Source of the DNA: Clostridiales bacterium
GTDB lineage: Bacteria; Bacillota; Clostridia; Lachnospirales; Lachnospiraceae
DNA length: 12,205 nt
Reading direction: 5' to 3'
Assembly: GCA_018365455.1 (NCBI GenBank)
Contig: JAGZJZ010000103.1
Location: 1 to 12,205, forward strand
In this document: piece after piece, positions 6,874-12,205 of the stretch
How the letters are laid out: every line of letters begins with the position of its first letter
How positions within the stretch are numbered: position 1 is the stretch's first letter
Position numbers and translations under genes: made by a program
The notes under the pieces: model-generated
The model's input: only the letters and a program-made list of their open reading frames with translations
What the model was told of the DNA's origin: nothing
Databases searched by the model: none

Positions 6874-9351
6874 TACGCTTTCAATAGACTCAACGATACT
6901 CATCTTTGCAATTTTACTAAGGGGAATGCAGGCAGCAGCCAGACAGGCAATTATGGAAACTGCTGCTGCCTGCAGAATCGCCATAACCGGTACTGCAGTG
7001 AGCTGTAAGGTATCCGTAGTGGCTGCATTTACAAAAATGGTGCAGATATACCCCAGCACCGCACCAATCACAGATGCTATGACCGCATAATAACCTCCTT
7101 CCCACAAAAAGGTCTGATAAAGGGAGCGTCTGCTCATGCCAATGGCACGCTGTACGCCGATTTCCGTAATCCTGGTGTGGATGCTGGTGTATGTGGTATT
7201 AATGATATTTAAAAGTCCAATGAACCCGATAAAGAAAATCAATCCCCACGCCAGCCATTTTACCTGGGCATAACTCTCTTCCAGCTGCCGGTCTGTTTTC
7301 CGGTAAGAGACAGAATAACTTCCTGGATTCTCATTACAAAGTTTTTCTATAATCTGGTCTGTATCTGTTTCCCCTGCTGTCTTATGAAACTTAGGATAGA
7401 TCTCGGAATAGCTGCTATTTCCGGTGAGTTTATCATAGATCTTATCAAATACAATAATCTGGACCCCATTAGTAAATCCTTCCCCAGACATGGTGATCTG
7501 CTCACAGTTTCCTGCCACCTGAAGGGGGTGGTCCCCAATCTGAATCTGATCCCCGGGATTCAGGGCAGTTCCTTCATAAGTCTTTCCTTCCATAGCAACT
7601 GCAATTGGGTTTTTAACCAGGCAGGACTTGCCGTCCTTGAAATCCTGCATCTGCTGATCCGTAATCTGCGGAACCAGGCTCTTGAGCCACGCTTCATCAA
7701 TACCGATGATCTGCAGTGTCTCATAAGCTTGTTTTAACGGAAAGTTTAGCGCAATATCCAGCGTTCCATCTACTTCTTGTTCATAAAGACTATACTTTAA
7801 AGTGGAGACCGATTCTAATTCCGGTCTTTTTTTCAACTCTTCTATTACCTCGGGAGCAAATCCGGTGTTCTCATTGCGGACTGCATAATCTCCCCGGTGC
7901 ATATCCTGGACATCTCTGGATGTATCCAAAAGTGTGGAGAAACTGGTGAGGGCTACAAATACCGTAATACTCATCACCAGTGAAAGTATGGTAATGGCTG
8001 ATCGTCCCGGGCTTCTTTTCAGATTCAGTCTGGCAAAAAAAGCCTCAAAGCTTCGGATCTTACGTTTTCTTCTGTTCTTTCTCTTTACTTTCAAACTGCT
8101 TCCCGCCATTGCTGAAGTGGGTGCAACGTTGGCTGCATACCTGGCTGCCGGCATTGCTGCGATACAGGCAAATGCCAGCGTAATGATCACACTGACCAAC
8201 AGCGGCAGTATTTTGCCTGAGCTGTTCTGCCCGATGAGACCGGATAACTCCTCCTGGTTCTGTGCCATAAAAATACCAGGGGAAAAGAGGCTGGTGGCAG
8301 CCTTTGTTATACCTCCTGCCGATAAAATACCGGCAGCTGCACCGATTGGGATTCCGATTCCGCACAGCAGTATCAGCTGTCTTGCTACCAGATTGTAGAG
8401 TTGTCCCGGAACTGCACCAATTGCCCGCAATATACCATATTCCCAAATCTTTTTATTAATAGATATTTTCAGTATATTATAGATTACAAGACCTGCTGCC
8501 AATAGTACAAGCGCTCCAACCATTACTCCGGATGCAGCCATGAAAGAAAATCCAGCCGTTTCCTGAGAATTATCAGCTGTTTCCCGGTAAGAGATATTCA
8601 GGGCGTCCAGATAGACCCAGTTATATTGAATCATTTTTTCATCCATCTGATACTTATCTGCCAATTCATCCAGGACTTTCTGGAAATCCTGCCTGGATGC
8701 GGTGATAAAATCAACCGAATACAACTGATATTTCTCTGGTAAAAGGTTCTTTGCAGCACCCGCCCCCACTGCACCTGTAGTGGTTCCGCTGACGTAGCCG
8801 GTGTAATTTGGCTTTAAGATCCCGCACAAGGTAAATTCAGCTTGATATTCATAAGGGGTACCCGAGTCCTGCAGCAGGGAAATCCGCAGATCCAGGGTGA
8901 TCTTTTCCCCTAATTTCCCCTCCACTCCCAGAAGTTTCAATACATCGGATGGAAGTGCTATTTCATCGGACTGTTGAGGCAGCTTTCCTGATTCCAGATT
9001 GAATGCTGCCCCATAAGCGCCTATGTCTTTCTTGTCATACTCCCGGATCTGAAGATCTAACCCGCTGTTTTTAATCCGGCTTACCCCCAGGGCAATATTG
9101 GCACCTGCAAAGGACAGTGACTCCTCTCCCAGCATTCCGACTTTGTCTTTTTCAGACAGGTTATGAAACGAAGCATAGCGTATTCCATTTAACATACTTG
9201 CCTGCTGTTCCCGCAATGCCTGCAATATGCCGATGGACTGCCCCACAACCGTGGTCATCATCGTTGACAGAATCACTGCAATCAAAATCAGTGCCGAGGT
9301 AACTTTTTGTGCTTTTATTTCTTTCCATGAAAATGAATGATAGGATCTCAT
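6868..9351 (-). CDS. FtsX-type ABC transporter permease of cassette 2, two FtsX repeats
   Basis: An 827-aa membrane protein with the same architecture as the converging permease. Hydrophobic segments lie near 17-41, 270-297, 323-345, 380-404, 451-471, 698-721, 750-775 and 785-810, with outside regions at about 42-269 and 472-697. Coupling-helix-like stretches are EYGILRAIGAVPGQLYNL and EIGVQRAIGMSRRSLYQT. A strongly basic linker (KVKRKNRRKRKIR, about 422-434) joins the halves. Sequence similarity to the other permease is limited outside these motifs, so the two are not a recent duplication. The start overlaps the ATPase stop by 4 nt (ATGA), and GGAGGT lies 9 nt upstream of the ATG inside the ATPase gene, so the two are translationally coupled. 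The substrate is unknown; an antimicrobial peptide or envelope component is plausible. Confidence 0.92.
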   Translation of the reverse strand: MRSYHSFSWKEIKAQKVTSALILIAVILSTMMTTVVGQSIGILQALREQQASMLNGIRYASFHNLSEKDKVGMLGEESLSFAGANIALGVSRIKNSGLDLQIREYDKKDIGAYGAAFNLESGKLPQQSDEIALPSDVLKLLGVEGKLGEKITLDLRISLLQDSGTPYEYQAEFTLCGILKPNYTGYVSGTTTGAVGAGAAKNLLPEKYQLYSVDFITASRQDFQKVLDELADKYQMDEKMIQYNWVYLDALNISYRETADNSQETAGFSFMAASGVMVGALVLLAAGLVIYNILKISINKKIWEYGILRAIGAVPGQLYNLVARQLILLCGIGIPIGAAAGILSAGGITKAATSLFSPGIFMAQNQEELSGLIGQNSSGKILPLLVSVIITLAFACIAAMPAARYAANVAPTSAMAGSSLKVKRKNRRKRKIRSFEAFFARLNLKRSPGRSAITILSLVMSITVFVALTSFSTLLDTSRDVQDMHRGDYAVRNENTGFAPEVIEELKKRPELESVSTLKYSLYEQEVDGTLDIALNFPLKQAYETLQIIGIDEAWLKSLVPQITDQQMQDFKDGKSCLVKNPIAVAMEGKTYEGTALNPGDQIQIGDHPLQVAGNCEQITMSGEGFTNGVQIIVFDKIYDKLTGNSSYSEIYPKFHKTAGETDTDQIIEKLCNENPGSYSVSYRKTDRQLEESYAQVKWLAWGLIFFIGFIGLLNIINTTYTSIHTRITEIGVQRAIGMSRRSLYQTFLWEGGYYAVIASVIGAVLGYICTIFVNAATTDTLQLTAVPVMAILQAAAVSIIACLAAACIPLSKIAKMSIVESIESVE

Positions 9352-10022
9352 ATGGTTTCCACCTCCGTAAGCACCCCGTCAACTATGTTACACTGACGCT
9401 CTGCCATTTTTGCAATTCGGATATCATGGGTTATGATAATTAAAGTTTTTCCCATCTCCCTCCAAATGTCTGCAAGAAGCTCCATTACTTCCCCTCCGCT
9501 CTTGCTGTCCAGATTCCCGGTAGGCTCATCTGCAAGAATGATATCCGGTTTGGCAATCAGCGCCCTGGCTATGGCTACTCTCTGCTGCTGTCCTCCTGAC
9601 AGCTCTCCCGGCAAATGGGTCAGCCTCTCACCAATGCCCAAGAGTTTTGTCAATTCTTCCAGATAAATCTGATCCAGATGTTTTTTGTCCAATAGCATCG
9701 GCATTTCGATATTTTCCCTGGCGGTCAGTACCGGAAGCAGATTAAACTGCTGGAATATGAATCCGATCTTCCTTCTGCGAAATGCAGATAATTCCTTATC
9801 CCCAGCCTGATAAATATCCTGTCCGTTATAGGATACGCTTCCTTCACTTGGTTTATCCAGTCCCCCAAGCATATGCAGCAAGGTGCTTTTTCCGCTTCCG
9901 GAAGGTCCCATAATGGATATGAAATCCCCCTCCCGGATCTTTAAATTAACTTTGTTTAAGGCTGTAACCTGATTCTCTCTGCCTCCATATATTTTCGATA
10001 ATCCTTTTACTTCTATTAACAT
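9348..10022 (-). CDS. ABC transporter ATP-binding protein of cassette 2 (MacB/LolD type)
   Basis: A 224-aa ATPase with Walker A GPSGSGKST (39-47), Q-loop Q91 in FIFQQFNL, signature LSGGQQ (141-146), Walker B IILADE (161-166), EPTGNLD, and switch H199. It is the partner of the permease it overlaps by 4 nt. An upstream ATG at 10070 would add 16 residues, but the family-typical N-terminus MLIEVKGLSKIYGG and the ribosome site AAGGAG (10032-10037, 9 nt from the ATG) fix the start at 10022. The whole ribosome site lies in one arm of an 11-bp perfect hairpin (10027-10061), so translation is probably gated. The 10070 start would place the hairpin inside the coding sequence. Confidence 0.94.
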   Translation of the reverse strand: MLIEVKGLSKIYGGRENQVTALNKVNLKIREGDFISIMGPSGSGKSTLLHMLGGLDKPSEGSVSYNGQDIYQAGDKELSAFRRRKIGFIFQQFNLLPVLTARENIEMPMLLDKKHLDQIYLEELTKLLGIGERLTHLPGELSGGQQQRVAIARALIAKPDIILADEPTGNLDSKSGGEVMELLADIWREMGKTLIIITHDIRIAKMAERQCNIVDGVLTEVETI

Positions 10023-10026
10023 AAAA

Positions 10027-10061
10027 ACACTCTCCTTTGCTTTTCTTTGTAAGGAGAGTGT
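10027..10061 (-). promoter_or_regulatory. Hairpin sequestering the ribosome site of the cassette 2 ATPase
   Basis: On the coding strand ACACTCTCCTT (10061-10051), a 13-nt A-rich loop and AAGGAGAGTGT (10037-10027) form an 11-bp perfect stem with five G-C pairs. The 3' arm contains the complete Shine-Dalgarno AAGGAG, and the 5' arm carries its complement CTCCTT. The final stem T and the next four give TTTTT before the ATG at 10022, so the element also resembles a weak intrinsic terminator. It lies in the 62-nt gap between the kinase and ATPase genes, so it can uncouple transporter output from the two-component genes. The trigger that would open it is not visible. Confidence 0.7.
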
Positions 10062-10066
10062 ATCAG

Positions 10067-10084
10067 GCAAATCTCAAAATTTGC
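10067..10084 (-). repeat. Small hairpin directly after the cassette 2 kinase stop
   Basis: GCAAAT (10067-10072) and ATTTGC (10079-10084) are perfect 6-bp complements around a 6-nt loop. The repeat touches the kinase stop codon and stands 5 nt from the larger ribosome-site hairpin. A ribosome terminating on the kinase gene would cover it, so it could relay translation to the downstream hairpin (inference). Confidence 0.4.
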
Positions 10085-11254
10085 TCAAGGTTTCCATGCA
10101 ATTTTAAATTTAGTCTCTGCCAGTGCACCTGTCGGTTCGTTATCATTGTTCCCCCAAAGATTGCGCAGGGTAAGCCCTCCTCCGTGTTTTTCACATAAAA
10201 GCCTGCTGATATAGAGACCCATGCCAAAATGTTCTTCGCTGTTTTCTTCCCCACGCAAAAATGGCTTTCCCACTTTTTCCATTACTTTTTGCGGAAAACC
10301 CCTTCCGTCATCCTGAATCGTAATAAATAGATAACCGCCTTCTTTCCAGGCTTTCACCAGGATATCTTCTCTGGCATAGCGCTTTGCATTGGAAACCAGA
10401 TTTTCCACCACTTCCTGAATCAGGGAGGTATCCAGCCATAGAGCCTGATTCCGCTCCCCTTCCCTGTTCAGATACCGAAATCCAATATGGGGAACCAGCA
10501 TTTTAAGTACCTTTTCCAGCGTCTCCATAAAACGTCCCAGATCTGTTTGCATGGGCTTACAGACTACCTCTTCCAATCTCTGGGCTTTACTCATGGCCTC
10601 CACATATATTTCGATGCGTTCACTGTATTCTTCCAGTAATCCCACCGTAGACCCCAGATGTTCCAGATCCAGATTCTTTTGCTCGATTCCCCGGCGCATT
10701 AGCTTGGCACATCCTTTTAGTACCGTTACCGGATTTCTCAGGTCGTGGGAAAAAGCAGCATTCAAACGCCTGCGCTCTTCCATCTGCATCCACATCTCCC
10801 TGTTATTTTTCTGCAACTGTGTGCGCATGGATTCAAAAGCTGCACACAGCTGCCCCAGCTCATCTACGGATGTCTGCTGCACCTGAAAATCAAGATCATT
10901 ATGCATAATCCGCCCGGCACCTTCCTGCAGCCTGTCAATGGGCACCTTTAGCTTTACCCGGTAAAACGTAACATCTGCAAGAACCAGTGCAGCAATGACA
11001 AAAAATACCGGCAGGAACATCTGAAGAAAATCCCATATCTGAAAAGCGGACTGTTCTTCCACATGGTACTCCCCGGATACTTTTACATCAACTGTTCCAT
11101 CATTCATCTGAGCTACAATGCTGCTCCCTTCCTGCCTGCGCATAGAGATACAGCCTGCGAAAGCAATTCCGCCGAGAAGCAGCGCAATGCACAGATAAAA
11201 TAAGGTAAGGCAGAAGAATGCTTTTTTTAAACCCATCTGTTTTATCCGTTCCAT
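10085..11254 (-). CDS. Sensor histidine kinase of cassette 2, two helices and HAMP
   Basis: A 389-aa membrane kinase. Helix 1 (about 12-35) and helix 2 (about 78-98) enclose a short outside loop of about 40 residues rich in E, D, Q and V. A HAMP-like linker follows (about 99-150, KVPIDRLQEGAGRIMHNDLDF and VDELGQLCAAFESM). The phosphoacceptor is H170 in FSHDLRNPVTVLKG. The ATPase domain has the N box VVENLVSNAKRY (282-293), G1 DDGRGF (315-320) and G2 HFGMGLYIS (342-350). After G2 the usual closing strand is interrupted by a polar stretch (GNNDNEPTGALAE) before TKFKIAWKP. The start overlaps the regulator's stop by 13 nt. A second ATG six codons in (11236) is an alternative start. It should phosphorylate the regulator encoded just upstream. 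Confidence 0.92.
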   Translation of the reverse strand: MERIKQMGLKKAFFCLTLFYLCIALLLGGIAFAGCISMRRQEGSSIVAQMNDGTVDVKVSGEYHVEEQSAFQIWDFLQMFLPVFFVIAALVLADVTFYRVKLKVPIDRLQEGAGRIMHNDLDFQVQQTSVDELGQLCAAFESMRTQLQKNNREMWMQMEERRRLNAAFSHDLRNPVTVLKGCAKLMRRGIEQKNLDLEHLGSTVGLLEEYSERIEIYVEAMSKAQRLEEVVCKPMQTDLGRFMETLEKVLKMLVPHIGFRYLNREGERNQALWLDTSLIQEVVENLVSNAKRYAREDILVKAWKEGGYLFITIQDDGRGFPQKVMEKVGKPFLRGEENSEEHFGMGLYISRLLCEKHGGGLTLRNLWGNNDNEPTGALAETKFKIAWKP

Positions 11255-11916
11255 TTATAGCCCATCCCCCAAACTGTATCAATATAATTATGAAGGGAAT
11301 AGACGCCCAGTTTGGAGCGGATCTTTCTGACATGCTCCATAATAGTATCGCTATTGCCTTCTCCTTCCACGCCCCAGACCAGCTCATAGATACGCTCCCG
11401 GTCAAACACCTGCCCGGAATTCATGGAAAGAAGCTCCACAATGTCAAATTCTTTTTTTGACAGGGAAACCTCATTCTGGTTTACCGTCACCTCCCGTTTG
11501 GAATAGTCAATTACTAAATCCGTGAAAAAACGAACCGTTGACTGTTCCTGCCTCCTCTGCTCCCTGCGTAAATGGGCTGCAACCCTTGCGCCCAGTTCAT
11601 CCAGATCAAAGGGCTTTAAAATGTAGTCATCCGCACCAGCCCGAAAGCCCATAATCTTATCCCGGCTCTCGACCCTCGCCGTTAAAAATAAAATCGGACA
11701 GGTTATATGTTCCCGGATGCGCTGGCACACGGTCAGTCCATCCAGCCCCGGCATGTTGATATCCAGCAGTATGATATCGGGCTTGCTGGATATCTTCTTA
11801 AGCGCTTCTTCCCCGTCATAGGCGGTATATACCAGATATCCGCCTGGTTCAAAGTAATTCTTCATCATGGTTACGATCCCTTTTTCGTCATCCACGATCA
11901 AAATTTTATGATTCAT
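11242..11916 (-). CDS. OmpR-family response regulator of cassette 2
   Basis: A 224-aa response regulator and first gene of the minus-strand operon. The receiver domain (about 3-118) has D9-D10-E11, phosphoacceptor D52 in ILLDINMPGLDG, T79 and K101 in LKPF. The winged helix (about 128-222) has LSKKEFDIVELLSMN, DRERIYELVWG, IMEHVRKIRSKLG and the terminal YIDTVWGMGYKW. AAAGGAGGAT just upstream (core AGGAGG at 11923-11928) is an excellent ribosome site and fixes the ATG at 11916. Its phosphorylated form probably controls this operon, and possibly the cassette 1 transporter promoter, which shares the 8-mer TCTGTATA (inference). Confidence 0.94.
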   Translation of the reverse strand: MNHKILIVDDEKGIVTMMKNYFEPGGYLVYTAYDGEEALKKISSKPDIILLDINMPGLDGLTVCQRIREHITCPILFLTARVESRDKIMGFRAGADDYILKPFDLDELGARVAAHLRREQRRQEQSTVRFFTDLVIDYSKREVTVNQNEVSLSKKEFDIVELLSMNSGQVFDRERIYELVWGVEGEGNSDTIMEHVRKIRSKLGVYSLHNYIDTVWGMGYKWNG

Positions 11917-11974
11917 GATAATCCTCCTTTATATTAGTACTACAGCGAACGTTTTATAGTGCTCTATTAAATTA

Positions 11975-12003
11975 ATTATATTTGGGTTTTGCTGAGTAAA
12001 TAC
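11975..12003 (-). promoter_or_regulatory. Candidate promoter of the cassette 2 operon
   Basis: On the minus strand a perfect TATAAT (11980-11975) lies 17 bp after a poor -35, GTATTT (12003-11998). Transcription would start near 11968, about 50 nt before the ATG at 11916. The surrounding 60 bp are very AT-rich (17 G+C in 11941-12000). A perfect -10 with a weak -35 suggests activator dependence. TATAAA nearer the gene (about 11955-11960) is a weaker alternative. Confidence 0.5.
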
Positions 12004-12006
12004 GCT

Positions 12007-12027
12007 TTGTATACAGAGGTTGTGTAC
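12007..12027. promoter_or_regulatory. Direct repeat next to the cassette 2 -35, candidate regulator site
   Basis: TTGTATAC (12007-12014) and TTGTGTAC (12020-12027) match at seven of eight bases with a 13-bp period, just upstream (minus-strand sense) of the weak -35 hexamer. OmpR-family regulators bind tandem half-sites in this position, though usually at a 10-11 bp period. The minus-strand reading TCTGTATAC shares TCTGTATA with the dyad in front of the cassette 1 transporter. Confidence 0.3.
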
Positions 12028-12205
12028 GGAAAGAGAAGGGGGCGGACCAGGACATTGGTTTGGAATGCTTAACGCAGAACTGGCATTTTCTAACCTTCCC
12101 GGAGCACTTTTTGGCGGCACGCGGGTATTCGCTCCGAAATCCTGATGCATTTCGCAGCTCAGTACCCGCTTACAATCCGATGGGAGCCAGTCGAATTGTA
12201 TCCGC
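12028..12205. repeat. Right-edge G+C-rich element, probable dispersed repeat, cut by the window end
   Basis: Composition changes sharply: 62 of 120 bases are G or C in 12061-12180, against 17 of 60 in 11941-12000. One plus-strand frame is stop-free from 12000 to the edge (68 codons) without an ATG or ribosome site. A second plus-strand frame encodes a 26-aa ATG-started peptide (12065-12145). A large imperfect palindrome lies at 12121-12169. Two overlapping open frames plus a long hairpin suggest a conserved nucleotide element rather than one protein gene. The translated string (e.g. ARGYSLRNPDAFRSS) seems familiar from short hypothetical proteins of Lachnospiraceae; this is impression, not a search result. 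Confidence 0.4.
12121..12169. repeat. Large imperfect palindrome / hairpin
   Basis: GCGGGTA (12121-12127) pairs perfectly with TACCCGC (12163-12169). GCTCCGAAAT (12131-12140) pairs with ATTTCGCAGC (12149-12158) at nine of ten positions. A 3-by-4-nt internal loop separates the two stems and the tip loop is 8 nt (12141-12148). Sixteen pairs in a 49-nt span make a stable structure in RNA on either strand. No T-run follows, so it is not an ordinary terminator. Confidence 0.6.

Noticed and set aside
7934..8398. 154-codon plus-strand frame opposite the cassette 2 permease
   Set aside because: It is fully antisense to a well-supported permease with clear helices. It has no ribosome site or recognisable domain.
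10023..10070. Upstream ATG for the cassette 2 ATPase, adding 16 residues
   Set aside because: The strong AAGGAG site and the family-typical N-terminus place the start at 10022. The extra stretch is the hairpin sequence.
11929..12150. 73-codon minus-strand frame upstream of the cassette 2 regulator
   Set aside because: It has no ribosome site, runs through the palindrome and the likely promoter, and ends over the regulator's Shine-Dalgarno region. Its content is low-complexity and not protein-like.
1..12205. CRISPR array, tRNA, rRNA, transposase, integrase or phage genes
   Set aside because: No regularly spaced direct repeats, no cloverleaf-like or rRNA-like stretch, and no mobile-element protein motif were found in either strand.

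Overview
The window looks like chromosomal DNA of a gut-type Clostridia bacterium, most likely Lachnospiraceae (Blautia/Ruminococcus-like). The grounds are strong AGGAGG-type ribosome sites, moderate G+C, a DUF4364 protein (a family typical of Clostridia), and FtsX-type ABC exporters paired with OmpR-type two-component systems. The genus is inference; no rRNA or other marker gene is present.

Layout. Positions 1-216 hold no convincing gene, only a possible dispersed intergenic element with a doubtful small minus-strand ORF. A textbook extended -10 promoter (217-245) then starts a tightly packed plus-strand operon: a TIGR01212 radical SAM enzyme (YtqA/MnmL-like, tRNA wobble uridine modification), a DUF4364 winged-helix protein, an OmpR-type response regulator and a short one-helix sensor kinase. 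After a 196-bp gap holding a 16-bp-arm dyad (3502-3536) come an ABC ATPase and an 864-aa FtsX-type permease. This permease meets a second permease (827 aa, minus strand) tail to tail, with 15 bp between stop codons. Reading leftward from 11916, the minus strand carries a second cassette in the same order: response regulator, sensor kinase (two membrane helices plus HAMP), ABC ATPase and permease. The last 180 bp are richer in G+C and contain a large imperfect palindrome and a stop-free reading frame running off the edge.

How it works together. The window is dominated by two convergent modules of the same logic: two-component system -> ABC ATPase + two-repeat FtsX permease. Such modules commonly detect and counter antimicrobial peptides or other envelope stress; the substrate cannot be read from sequence. 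The kinases differ: the first has almost no extracellular part, while the second has two helices, a short outside loop and HAMP. In both cassettes a regulatory-looking structure separates the two-component genes from the transporter genes. In the plus cassette it is a DNA dyad in a 196-bp gap. In the minus cassette it is an 11-bp perfect RNA hairpin whose 3' arm contains the entire Shine-Dalgarno sequence of the ATPase gene. This hairpin is the most striking local signal. No CRISPR array, tRNA, rRNA, transposase or phage gene was seen.
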